From: Streptomyces sp. NRRL F-6131
GTDB lineage: Bacteria; Actinomycetota; Actinomycetes; Streptomycetales; Streptomycetaceae
Reading direction: 5' to 3'
Assembly (NCBI GenBank): GCA_000719695.1
Contig: JOHN01000016.1
Coordinates: 104,768 to 168,767 of the forward strand
DNA length: 64,000 nt
Shown here: one piece after another, positions 52,172-59,424 of the stretch
Layout of the letters: each line of letters opens with the position of its first letter
How positions within the stretch are numbered: position 1 is the stretch's first letter
Translations under genes and position numbers: made by a program
The notes under the pieces: generated by a model
The model's input: only the letters and a program-made list of their open reading frames with translations
Told to the model about the DNA's origin: nothing
The model's database searches: none

Positions 52172-53020
52172 TCAGGCCACCCAGCCGGCCGTCATCCCCT
52201 GCACGGCGGAGCCGTCCGGGTCGGCGAGCTTGACGCCGACGAAGGCCCGGGCCCGGTCGGAGGTCTGGAGGCGGAACGGCGGCCGCTCGGCGGTGAGCGC
52301 GGTGACGATGCTCCCGGCCGCCTCCGCCGGGGTCTGCGCCTGGTCGAAGGCGGTCCGGGTGCGGGCCGCATAGGCGTCCAGTGCGGGCGCGTACGGACCG
52401 GCGGCGGTCAGCAGGGCCGGCAGGTCGATGCCCTGGCTGGCGACGAACTCACTGGCCACGGCGCCCGGCTCGACGACGGTGACGGCGACGCCGACGGTCG
52501 CGGCGACCGGGGCGAGCGACTCCATGAAGCCCTCGACGGCGAACTTGGCGGCGCAGTAGGCCTCGTTGAAGGGCTGGCCGACCACCCCGCCGACGCTGGT
52601 CACGGTGACCACCCGGCCACCGCTCGCCCGCAGGTGCGGCAGGGCGGCGCGGGTCACGTCGACCACGCCGAAGAAGTTGACCTCCATCACCGCGCGGACG
52701 GGGTCGAGCCCGTCCTGCTCGACGGTGCCGACCCGCCCGCTGCCCGCGTTGTTGACCACGGCGTCGAGCCGGCCGTGCCAGGCGACGACCTCCGCAAGGC
52801 AGGCCGCGACGGAGTCGGCGTCGGTGACGTCGAGCCGGGCGACCTCGACCCGGTCCGCGACACCCGCCGCCTCGGCCGCCGCGGTCAGCGCGCCGGAGCG
52901 GCCGGTGTCGCGCATGGTGGCGACGACGTGGAAGCCGGCGCCGGCGGCGGCGACCGCTGCGGCCAGGCCGATGCCGCTGGAGGTGCCGGTGATGAGGACG
53001 ATCCGGTCGCTGGTGGTCAC
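52172..53020 (-). CDS. Short-chain dehydrogenase/reductase
   Basis: A 282-aa classical SDR. Cofactor motif TGTSSGIGLA (11-20), the NNAG motif in DAVVNNAGSG, the catalytic Ser in VVTVTSVGG and the Tyr-x-x-x-Lys pair in NEAYCAAKFAVEGF are all present. The long C-terminal part (VVEPGAVASEFV) is that of retinol-dehydrogenase-like or short-chain alcohol enzymes. Substrate unknown. GTG 53020 has AAGGAG five bases upstream. The gene is divergent from a MarR gene with operator palindromes between them, so it is a probable MarR target. Confidence 0.93.
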   Translation of the reverse strand: MTTSDRIVLITGTSSGIGLAAAVAAAGAGFHVVATMRDTGRSGALTAAAEAAGVADRVEVARLDVTDADSVAACLAEVVAWHGRLDAVVNNAGSGRVGTVEQDGLDPVRAVMEVNFFGVVDVTRAALPHLRASGGRVVTVTSVGGVVGQPFNEAYCAAKFAVEGFMESLAPVAATVGVAVTVVEPGAVASEFVASQGIDLPALLTAAGPYAPALDAYAARTRTAFDQAQTPAEAAGSIVTALTAERPPFRLQTSDRARAFVGVKLADPDGSAVQGMTAGWVA

Positions 53021-53081
53021 GGGGACTCCTTGCCTTGCCCGTGGGCTGCCGGGGCTCCGGGCCCGCCACGAGCGGGAATTT

Positions 53082-53140
53082 GTGTGCGTGCACACACACC
53101 CTAGCAGGATGCGTGCGCGCACACGCAAAAAAGGTAGGCT
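53082..53140. promoter_or_regulatory. Divergent MarR/SDR promoter region with two palindromic operators
   Basis: Operator A is GTGTGC-GT-GCACAC (53082-53095); operator B is GTGCGCGCAC (53113-53122). The SDR promoter (minus) reads TTGCGT (53128-53123), 19 bases, TAGGGT (53103-53098); operator A would cover its start point and operator B lies in its spacer. The MarR gene has -10 TAGGCT at 53135-53140, seven bases before ATG 53148, a leaderless start with operator B just upstream. Confidence 0.6.
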
Positions 53141-53147
53141 CGTCGTC

Positions 53148-53612
53148 ATGTCGCAGCGCACCGACCTGACCCTGGGCGACCTCACCACCCGCGACCACGC
53201 CTTCTACGGCCTGGTCTGGGCCGGCACCACCCTGAGCGCCCGGGTCGACCAGGCCCTCACCCGGGCCCACGACCTGCCGCTCTCCTGGTTCGAGGTGATG
53301 CTCTGGCTGCACGGCCAGGCCGAACCGGTGGCCGCCTCCGACCTGGGCGCCAAGACGCTGCTCAGCCGCAGCCAGGTCTCCCGGGTCGCCGACGCCCTGC
53401 AGGCCCGCGGCCTGGTCGAACGCGTCCCGTCCCGCACCGACGCCCGCTCGGTGCGGATAGCGCTCACCCCGGAGGGGCGGCGGACGTTCGCGGCCGCCGA
53501 CGCCACCCGCCGGGCCGCGCTCGCCGAGGTCTTCGACGACCGACTCGACGACGCCGACATCGCCGCACTGGAGACCGTCTGGGCCAAGCTCAAGCGGCCC
53601 GCCGGCGCCTGA
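53148..53612 (+). CDS. MarR-family transcriptional regulator
   Basis: A 154-aa dimeric winged-helix regulator. The N-terminal helix contains DHAFYGLVWAGTTLSARVDQ. The HTH is VAASDLGAKTLLSRSQVSRV, then ADALQARGLVERVPSRTDARSV with the typical D-x-R wing. The C-terminal helices (RRAALAEVFDDRLDDADIA) complete the dimer domain. It probably represses itself and the divergent SDR through the two palindromes between them and responds to a small phenolic or electrophilic ligand. ATG 53148 lacks an SD and is probably leaderless. The stop codon lies inside a 29-bp tandem duplication. Confidence 0.92.
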   Translation: MSQRTDLTLGDLTTRDHAFYGLVWAGTTLSARVDQALTRAHDLPLSWFEVMLWLHGQAEPVAASDLGAKTLLSRSQVSRVADALQARGLVERVPSRTDARSVRIALTPEGRRTFAAADATRRAALAEVFDDRLDDADIAALETVWAKLKRPAGA

Positions 53613-53649
53613 CGGCGACCAAGCGACCCACCGGCGCCCGACGGCGACT
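53592..53649. repeat. 29-bp imperfect tandem duplication across the MarR stop codon
   Basis: Units 53592-53620 and 53621-53649 both begin AAGCGRCCCRCCGGCGCC and differ at a few positions. The first unit contains the last MarR codons and the TGA; in the second unit the stop is lost through substitution but lies outside the gene. Confidence 0.75.
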
Positions 53650-53698
53650 CCGCCGACCCACTCCGGTACCGGAATCCCTCCGACCGGTCAAGCATGTG

Positions 53699-53712
53699 CC
53701 CCCTTGCGGGGG
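53699..53712 (+). terminator. Small hairpin between MarR and STAS genes
   Basis: CCCCC-TTGC-GGGGG, a 5-bp G-C stem, followed by a direct repeat around GTGCTTGGG. It lies between convergent genes; weak as a terminator. Confidence 0.35.
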
Positions 53713-53770
53713 TGAGTGCTTGGGGGTGCGTGCTTGGGCGGGCGGCCGGTCGTGGCCGCCCGAGCGCCGC

Positions 53771-54091
53771 CTATCCGCCGCCGAAGAGTTCGGCCGTGCC
53801 GGTCAGTTCGAGGAGCCGGGCGGGCTGGCCGTTGACGCCGGTCAGGGCGAACCGCACGCCCCGGTCACGCGCGACCTTCCGGGCGTAGAGGAACTGATTG
53901 AGGCCCGCCGAGGCGCAGAAGGACAGGGCGGCGCAGTCCACGAGGACGGCTCCGCCGCGCCGGGCCCGGCGCACCGCGCCGCGCAGGGCCGTGTGGAGCT
54001 CCCGCTGGTTGTCCATGTCCGCCGCGCCGGCCAGCTCGACCGTGATGGTCGAACCGGCCTGCACGGGGTGGCCGACGGACAGCGAGGACAC
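53771..54091 (-). CDS. STAS-domain anti-sigma-factor antagonist
   Basis: A 106-aa single STAS domain like SpoIIAA/RsbV/BldG. The phosphorylation loop reads LSFCASAGLNQFL, aligning Ser61 with the phospho-Ser of RsbV (usual D-S-S-G-L; here the Asp and second Ser are Ala). Such proteins release a sigma factor by binding its anti-sigma kinase when unphosphorylated. No kinase or sigma gene is adjacent, so partners are unknown. GTG 54091 is the only possible start because an in-frame TGA lies six codons upstream; no SD is visible. Confidence 0.85.
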   Translation of the reverse strand: MSSLSVGHPVQAGSTITVELAGAADMDNQRELHTALRGAVRRARRGGAVLVDCAALSFCASAGLNQFLYARKVARDRGVRFALTGVNGQPARLLELTGTAELFGGG

Positions 54092-54159
54092 GGCAGCACA
54101 CGGCGTTCAGCGGCTGCCGCGGCCGGTCACGCGTAGGCGCTCGACCGGGCGACGGCCCC

Positions 54160-54207
54160 GCTCCGCGCTGCCGTCCCCACCCTGCTCCGCGCTGCCGTCT
54201 CCACCGT
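54160..54207. repeat. Two 24-bp tandem units
   Basis: GCTCCGCGCTGCCGTC followed by C/T-CCACC-C/G-T, present at 54160-54183 and 54184-54207. They lie in the 270-base gap between the STAS gene and the PLP enzyme, along with the 20-bp repeat at 54309. Confidence 0.7.
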
Positions 54208-54308
54208 GTCCCATGGGATTCGACCACCTTCCGTGTCGGTCGCGTGGCGTTCCGGCGCTCGTCGGTCCGGTCCGGGCCTCGGCCGGTACCGGTCGGTTGC
54301 CCGGGCCC

Positions 54309-54348
54309 GGGCGGTCCAAACGGTGGCCGGGCGGTCCGAACGGTGGCC
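54309..54348. repeat. Two 20-bp tandem units
   Basis: GGGCGGTCCAAACGGTGGCC (54309-54328) and the same with one A-to-G change (54329-54348), just downstream of the PLP-enzyme stop codon. Confidence 0.8.
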
Positions 54349-54361
54349 GGTCGGCAGCGGC

Positions 54362-55555
54362 TCAGAGCTTGGCGAGGGCCTGGTCGAGGTCGGCCCAGAG
54401 GTCCTCGGGGTGCTCGATCCCGACGGCGATCCGGACGGTGCCCGGGCCGATACCGGCGGTGGCCAACTCCTCGTCGGAGAGCTGGCGGTGCGAGGTGCTG
54501 GCCGGGTGCAGGACCAGGGTGTGCACGCCGCCCAACGAGGGCGCGAGCGAGGCGAGCCGGACCGCACCGACGAAGGTCCGGGCGGCCTCGCGGCCGCCGG
54601 CCAGGTCGAAGGAGAGCACGCCGCCCTGGCCGTCCGGCAGCAGCCGGCGGGCCAGCTCGTGGTCGGGGTGGCCGGGCAGACCGGGGTGGCGCACGGCGGT
54701 GACCGCCGAATGGGCGGCGAGCCGGCCGGCCAGGTCGAGCGCGGACTCGCAGTGCCGGCGCACCCGCAGGCCCAGGGTCTGCATCCCGCGCAGGGTCAGC
54801 CAGGCGGCGAAGGGGTCGAGTGAAGCACCGAGTTCGACGCCGTGCTCCCAGACCCGGTGGTGCAGCTCGGCGTCGGCGAAGACGGCGAGCCCGGCCAGCA
54901 CGTCGGAGTGGCCGCCCAGGTACTTGGTGGCCGAGTGGACGACGATGTCCGCGCCGTGCTCGATCGGGCGGCAGAGCAGCGGGGTGGTGAAGGTGTTGTC
55001 GACCACGCTCAGCACCCCGGCCTGCCGGGCGACGCCGATCAGGGCCGGCAGGTCGGTGACCCGCGTGGTCGGATTGGAGACCGTCTCCAGGTAGAGCAGC
55101 CGGGTGGTGGGCCGCAGGGCGGCCCGGACCGCCTCCGGGTCGTCGCCGCGGACGTGGGTGACCGTCACCCTCCAGCGCGCGGCCAGGTCGGCGAGGGCCG
55201 CGAACGTGCCGCCGTACAGGCTCTCCTGAGCGATCACGTGGTCCCCGGAGCGGAGCAGGGCGAGCAGCACGGTGTTGATCGCGCCCATCCCGGAGGAGGC
55301 GGCGATCGCGCCGCTGCCACCCTCCAGGTCGGCCACCGCGCGCTCCAGCGAACGGATCGTCGGGTTGCCGAACCGGTTGTAGAGGAAGGCCCGGTCGGGC
55401 CCGCCGAACGCCTCGGCGAGCGCGTCGCTGTCGGGGAACGCGAAGACGTGGCCCTGGTGGATCGGCACGCCCAACGACCGGCTGCCGGCCACCTCCTCGA
55501 CGGGCGGGTGGACGATCCGGCTCTCGGGGCGCAGCCCGTGGTGGAAGTCGCTCAT
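54362..55555 (-). CDS. Trans-sulfuration PLP enzyme (cystathionine gamma-synthase/lyase or methionine gamma-lyase type)
   Basis: A 397-aa fold-type I PLP enzyme of the Cys/Met-metabolism family. Family landmarks are the YNRFGNPTIRSLE block near 62-75, SSGMGAINTVLLAL (phosphate-binding region), the aspartate in VLSVVDNTFTTPLL and the Schiff-base lysine in VHSATKYLGGHSD. The C-terminus (VRIAVGIEHPEDLWADLDQAL) is complete. Members catalyse gamma-elimination or replacement on sulfur amino acids; the exact substrate cannot be chosen from motifs alone. ATG 55555 has AGGA seven bases upstream. It is alone on the minus strand. Confidence 0.92.
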   Translation of the reverse strand: MSDFHHGLRPESRIVHPPVEEVAGSRSLGVPIHQGHVFAFPDSDALAEAFGGPDRAFLYNRFGNPTIRSLERAVADLEGGSGAIAASSGMGAINTVLLALLRSGDHVIAQESLYGGTFAALADLAARWRVTVTHVRGDDPEAVRAALRPTTRLLYLETVSNPTTRVTDLPALIGVARQAGVLSVVDNTFTTPLLCRPIEHGADIVVHSATKYLGGHSDVLAGLAVFADAELHHRVWEHGVELGASLDPFAAWLTLRGMQTLGLRVRRHCESALDLAGRLAAHSAVTAVRHPGLPGHPDHELARRLLPDGQGGVLSFDLAGGREAARTFVGAVRLASLAPSLGGVHTLVLHPASTSHRQLSDEELATAGIGPGTVRIAVGIEHPEDLWADLDQALAKL

Positions 55556-55719
55556 GCGCCCATCCTGGCCGGGCCCGACGGTCCGGACCAGGGCCAATCG
55601 CAGGCAAGTGGCCCCCGGTGTCCGCCCGTCCCTCCCCACCCCCGTGGCGGAGGAACGGGCGGACGGTCCCGGGGCCCGGCGACCGGGGCGGTGCCCGGTC
55701 GCCGGGGTTGGAGGGGCCG

Positions 55720-55814
55720 GCCCCGGCGGTGACGGCCCCGGCGGTGACGGCCCCTGAGGTACCGCCCCCAGGAGGCGCCGGCCTCAGAGGTGACGGCCCC
55801 AGAGGTGACGGCCG
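55720..55814. repeat. 15-bp minisatellite running into the hydrolase C-terminus
   Basis: Exact units GCCCCGGCGGTGACG at 55720 and 55735, a diverged unit at 55750, and units CAGAGGTGACGGCC(C/G) at 55785 and 55800. The last two encode the repeated C-terminal pentapeptide W/L-G-R-H-L of the alpha/beta hydrolase, so the array crosses its stop codon. Confidence 0.75.
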
Positions 55815-56755
55815 AGGAAGTCCCGGATCAGCGCGGCGATTTCCGGCCCGTGCGTCTCCAGGGCGAAGTGCCCGGCGTCGAGCAGGTGGATCTCCGCGTC
55901 CGGGAGGTCTCGGGCGAAGGCCTCGGCACCGGCCGGCCCGAAGATCTCGTCGTTGCGGCCCCAGGCGACCAGGGTCGGCGGGCGGTGCGTCCGGAAGTAC
56001 TCCTGGAAGGCCGGGTAGCCGTCCAGGTTGAACTGGTAGTCCCAGAACAGCTGGAGCTGGATCTCCTGGTTGCCCGGTCGGTCGAGCCCGGCCTGGTCGA
56101 GCGTCCAGGTGTCCGGGGAGAGCCGGTCCAGCCGGTCCGCGGGCACGCCGTGGGTGTACTGCCAGTGGGTGGCCGAAGCGGTCAGCAGTTCACGGACGGC
56201 GGGCTCGTGGGTGGCGCGGTCCCCGGCGTGGGCGAACAGCACGTCCCAGAACGGGGTGAAGCCCTCCAGGTAGGCGTTGCCGCTCTGACTGATCAGCGCG
56301 GTGACCCGCTCGGGGTGGCGCGAGGCGATCCGCAGGCCGATCGGGGCGCCGTAGTCCTGGATGTAGAGGGCGAACCGGTCGATGCCGAGGGCGTGGAGCA
56401 GGGCGAGGGTGTACTCGGTGAGTCTCTCGAAGCTGTAGTCGAACGCGTCGACGGGTGGGGTGGCGGACTGCCCGAAGCCCAGGTGGTCGGGGGCGACGAG
56501 GTGGTAGGAGTCGGCGAGGTCGCGCATCAGGTTGCGGAACATCGCCGAGCTGCTGGGGAAGCCGTGCAGCAGGACCAGGGTCGGCCGGGTCGGGTCCCCG
56601 GCCTCGCGGTAGAAGAGCGGCAGGCCGTTGATCTGCACGGTGCGGTGGCGCACCTCGGTGTGCGCGCCTGCGGAGGTCCCGAGGGTGGTGGCGGCGGTGC
56701 GGGTCGCGTCGATGGTGCTGGGCGCGTCGGCGGTACGGGCGGAGGTGATGGACAC
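55784..56755 (-). CDS. Alpha/beta hydrolase with Asp nucleophile (epoxide hydrolase / haloalkane dehalogenase type)
   Basis: A 323-aa cytosolic hydrolase. Oxyanion motif LLHGFPSSS (62-70); nucleophile Asp134 in YIQDYGAPIG, in the position used by epoxide hydrolases and haloalkane dehalogenases; catalytic acid probably in AWGRNDEIFG; His in DAGHFALETHG near the end. The first 35 residues are a Thr/Ala-rich tail of uncertain reality. GTG 56755 has AGAGGAG seven bases upstream. It is the third minus-strand gene after the FMN-reductase promoter, separated from the MBL gene by 161 bases of repeats, so it may belong to the TetR regulon. Confidence 0.9.
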   Translation of the reverse strand: MSITSARTADAPSTIDATRTAATTLGTSAGAHTEVRHRTVQINGLPLFYREAGDPTRPTLVLLHGFPSSSAMFRNLMRDLADSYHLVAPDHLGFGQSATPPVDAFDYSFERLTEYTLALLHALGIDRFALYIQDYGAPIGLRIASRHPERVTALISQSGNAYLEGFTPFWDVLFAHAGDRATHEPAVRELLTASATHWQYTHGVPADRLDRLSPDTWTLDQAGLDRPGNQEIQLQLFWDYQFNLDGYPAFQEYFRTHRPPTLVAWGRNDEIFGPAGAEAFARDLPDAEIHLLDAGHFALETHGPEIAALIRDFLGRHLWGRHL

Positions 56756-56791
56756 GGGTGTGCTCCTCTGCTGGGTCCGGTGCTGACGATC

Positions 56792-56831
56792 GGGCGGGAG
56801 GGAGGGAGGGAGGGAGGGAAGGGCGGGCGGG
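56792..56831 (+). repeat. G-rich tract with ten GGG runs (G-quadruplex prone)
   Basis: Ten GGG triplets separated by single A or C bases (once AA), on the strand opposite to the transcript of the flanking minus genes. It lies about 35 bases upstream of the alpha/beta hydrolase start. Confidence 0.85.
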
Positions 56832-56840
56832 CTCGAGCAG

Positions 56841-56924
56841 TTCGAGACGTTTGAGGCGCTAGAGACGCTCAAGGCACTCGAGACGCTCGGTGTCGCTCGG
56901 TGTCGCTCGGTGTCGCTCAGAGTC
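56841..56924. repeat. Adjacent 9-bp and 10-bp tandem arrays
   Basis: Five degenerate 9-bp units (pattern YTYGAGACG) at 56841-56885 are followed by three exact 10-bp units GCTCGGTGTC at 56885-56914 and a fourth, GCTCAGAGTC, that overlaps the stop codon of the MBL gene (56917-56919). Confidence 0.75.
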
Positions 56925-57765
56925 GCGTGGGGACGCCGGGGACGAGACGGCGCAGGCGGCCGGCCAGGTCGGGGGCCGCGAACGCCTCGGTGATGCGTGC
57001 CGGGTCCTCGCCGAGGTGCTCCCAGGACTCGTAGTGGACCGGGACCACGGTGCGCGCGCCGAGCGTGCGGGCGAGTTCGGCCCCTTCACGGGCGCTCATC
57101 GAGAAGGCCCGGTCGCCGGTGGACGGGAAGTGCGCGTCGCCCAGGTGCAGGAAGGCCGTGTCGACGGTGAAGCGTTCGGCGACGGCCGCCAGCGCGTCGT
57201 GGCGGACGGTGTCGCCGGAGAGGTAGAGCGTGCCGCCCGCGTACTCGACGACGAAGCCGGTGACCGGGCCGGTGACCTCCTCGGTGCCGGCCGGTCCGTG
57301 CCGGGCGGGCGTGGCGGTCACGGTGACGGTGGTGCCGCCGGCGGTGATCCGGCGGCTCTCCCAGGTCGCCAGGCCCTCGGCCGCTCCCCCGAGCCGCTCG
57401 GCGGCCTCGGGGGTGGTCAGCACGGTGGTGGCGCCGGCGAGGACGGCCCGGCCGGTCCGGTCGAGGTTGTCGGCGTGCTGGTCGTGGGAGAGCAGCACGA
57501 GGTCGATCGGGGGCAGTCGGTCGGCGGTGAGCGCCGGGCCGACGGTGCGGCGCAGCGGACGGGCCGCCGGGTAGTCGGCCGGACCGGGGTCCAGGGCCGG
57601 GTCGGTGAGGACGGTCAGGTCGCCGATCCGCAACAGGACGGTGGCGGTGCCCAGATGGGTGGCGGTGACGGTGGCGGCAGCGGTGTCGGCGGTTCCTGTG
57701 GTGCCGGCGGTTCCGGTGGTGCTTTCGGTGCCTGTGGTGGCAGTGCTGGTCGTGCTGTCGGACAT
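56917..57765 (-). CDS. MBL-fold metallo-hydrolase
   Basis: A 282-aa protein. The N-terminal 32 residues are an almost pure Ser/Thr/Gly/Ala tail. The metallo-beta-lactamase fold follows: LLSHDQHADNLD supplies the HxHxDH-type metal motif in the variant H-x-x-H-x-D, then ARHGPAG, LYLSGDTV and VPVHYESWEH, the pattern of UlaG/ZPD-like or phosphodiesterase-like members. Substrate unknown. It follows the FMN-reductase gene after 41 bases and is probably in its operon. Its stop lies inside a 10-bp repeat array. Confidence 0.9.
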   Translation of the reverse strand: MSDSTTSTATTGTESTTGTAGTTGTADTAAATVTATHLGTATVLLRIGDLTVLTDPALDPGPADYPAARPLRRTVGPALTADRLPPIDLVLLSHDQHADNLDRTGRAVLAGATTVLTTPEAAERLGGAAEGLATWESRRITAGGTTVTVTATPARHGPAGTEEVTGPVTGFVVEYAGGTLYLSGDTVRHDALAAVAERFTVDTAFLHLGDAHFPSTGDRAFSMSAREGAELARTLGARTVVPVHYESWEHLGEDPARITEAFAAPDLAGRLRRLVPGVPTRL

Positions 57766-57806
57766 GACGGTTCGTTCCCCCCGTTCGTGGTGTCGCTGCC
57801 GGACGG

Positions 57807-58394
57807 TCAGTCGCGGGCGGCGCGGTCCGCCTTGGCGTCGATCTTCTCCTGGAGGGCGGTGAGCAGCCCCTGGAGCAGACCGATGGTCGTCTCGTCGGTG
57901 AGGTTGCCCTCCTCGTCGAAGCGCTCGTGTGCCCGGAAGACGATGACCTCGGGCTTGACCACGACGTCGGTCTCGGTCCAGACGAAGACCTGGCGGAGCG
58001 CCAGCTGGGCGCGGACGGTGCCGAAGTTGGTCGGCGCGGCGCCGAGGATGGCGGTCGGCTTGCGGTGCAGCGGCAGGCCCTCGGTGCGGGTCCAGTCGGT
58101 GCTCACCCAGTCGATGGCGTTCTTGAGCACGCCGGGGATGGAGTAGTTGAACTCGGGGGTCGCGATCAGCAGGCCGTCGGCCTCCGCGACCCGGCGGCGC
58201 AGGTCCTGGACGACGGCCGGCCGCAGCTCGGGGGTGTCGAGGTCCAGGTCGTACGGCGGGATGTCGCGCAGGCCCTCGTAGATCTCGATCTCCTGGCCGC
58301 CCGGGTTGAACTTCTGCGCGGCCTGCAGGAGTCGGGTGTTGTGCGAGTCGGCGCGCAGCGAGCCGGAGATGGCGAGGATCTTGGACGCGGTCAT
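57807..58394 (-). CDS. NADPH-dependent FMN reductase (ChrR/azoreductase type)
   Basis: A 195-aa flavodoxin-like reductase. The FMN phosphate loop is ISGSLRADSHNTRLL (8-22), and the second FMN contact is LLIATPEFNYSIPGVLKNAI near 75-95, diagnostic for the NADPH-dependent FMN reductase/quinone reductase family. It reduces flavin, quinones or xenobiotics. ATG 58394 has GGAG six bases upstream; a frame start at 58448 would run into the promoter and is rejected. It is the first gene of a minus operon with a near-consensus promoter carrying a TetR-type palindrome. Confidence 0.92.
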   Translation of the reverse strand: MTASKILAISGSLRADSHNTRLLQAAQKFNPGGQEIEIYEGLRDIPPYDLDLDTPELRPAVVQDLRRRVAEADGLLIATPEFNYSIPGVLKNAIDWVSTDWTRTEGLPLHRKPTAILGAAPTNFGTVRAQLALRQVFVWTETDVVVKPEVIVFRAHERFDEEGNLTDETTIGLLQGLLTALQEKIDAKADRAARD

Positions 58395-58453
58395 GACGGG
58401 CTCCGTGGTGGTGAGAGGTGGCGTTGGTGTAACTGTCGGGGTCGACACCGAGA

Positions 58454-58527
58454 AAACTAGACGGATCAGTTCATCCTGTCAACTGAACCGTTCAGTCTTG
58501 ACACTGAACTGAATGGTGTAGTTCAGT
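58454..58527. promoter_or_regulatory. Divergent promoters with GTTCAGT/ACTGAAC operators
   Basis: Minus promoter: TTGACA (58482-58477), 17 bases, TAGTTT (58459-58454), near-perfect. Plus promoter: TTGACA at 58498-58503 with a weak -10 around 58519. A perfect palindrome ACTGAAC-C-GTTCAGT (58482-58496) touches both -35 boxes. A second pair of half-sites, ACTGAAC (58503-58509) and GTTCAGT (58521-58527), covers the plus promoter. The same half-sites flank the -10 of the TetR gene at 60654-60673. Confidence 0.75.
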
Positions 58528-58533
58528 CGATCC

Positions 58534-59424
58534 ATGACCACCGCACCCGCACAGACCGCCCCCTCGGCCGGACGCTCCGTCGCCCGCGTCGTCCCCCCGT
58601 TCCACACCTACGAGGGCGCCGGGTTCCCCGTCCGCCGCCCCTTCCCCACCGGCGACCTCCCCCTCCTCGACCCGTTCCTGATGGTCGACCAGGTCGGCCC
58701 GGTGGACCTCGGCCCCGGCGAGGCCAAGGGCGCGCCCCCGCACCCGCACCGCGGCTTCGAGACGATCCAGTACGTCATCGACGGCGACATCGCGAACGCC
58801 GACTCGCGCGGCCACCGGGCCGTGGTCCGCGCCGGCGGCGTCCAGTGGCTGACGGCCGGCTCGGGCATCGTCCACGAGGCCCTGCCGACGCCGGAGTTCC
58901 TCGCCGCCGGCGGCCGGCAGCACATGCTGCAGATCTGGGTGAACCTGCCCGCGCGGTTCAAGGGCGTGCCGCCGCGCAGTCAGAACGCCGAGGCCGCCGA
59001 CCTCCCGGTGGTCCGGACCGCCGGGGGTGCCGAGCTGACCGTCGTCGCCGGGGCGACCCACGGCGTGACCGCACCCTTCGAGACGCACACCCCGGTCCTG
59101 GTGGTGCACGCCCGGCTCGCGGCCGGCGGTTCGGCGGAGTTCACCGCACCCGCCCACCACACCGCCGCGCTCTACACGATGACGGGCCGGGCCGAGACGG
59201 CCGGCGTCCCGCTGCCCGACGGCCACCTCGCCGTCCTCGACCGCGACGGCGGGACCTTCACCGTCCGGGCGGTGGACGGGCCGGCCGAGGTGCTGGTCCT
59301 GGCCGGCGAGCCGATCGGCGAACCGGTCGCCCGCAGCGGCCCGTTCGTGATGAACACGGTGGCCGAGATCCGGCAGGCCGAGCTGGACCACTCCCGCGGT
59401 CTGATGGGCCGGATGCCGGTATGA
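58534..59424 (+). CDS. Pirin-family protein
   Basis: A 296-aa bicupin. Metal ligands of pirin/YhhW are in HPHRGFETIQY (His70, His72) and GSGIVHEALP (His114, Glu115). The N-terminal block VVPPFHTYEGAGFPVRRPFP and the C-terminal NTVAEIRQAELDHSRGLMGRM, the usual pirin ending, are present, so the protein is complete. Pirins act as quercetinase-like dioxygenases or as Fe-dependent regulators. It begins just after the TetR-type operator, and its stop overlaps the MFS start as ATGA. Confidence 0.93.
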   Translation: MTTAPAQTAPSAGRSVARVVPPFHTYEGAGFPVRRPFPTGDLPLLDPFLMVDQVGPVDLGPGEAKGAPPHPHRGFETIQYVIDGDIANADSRGHRAVVRAGGVQWLTAGSGIVHEALPTPEFLAAGGRQHMLQIWVNLPARFKGVPPRSQNAEAADLPVVRTAGGAELTVVAGATHGVTAPFETHTPVLVVHARLAAGGSAEFTAPAHHTAALYTMTGRAETAGVPLPDGHLAVLDRDGGTFTVRAVDGPAEVLVLAGEPIGEPVARSGPFVMNTVAEIRQAELDHSRGLMGRMPV

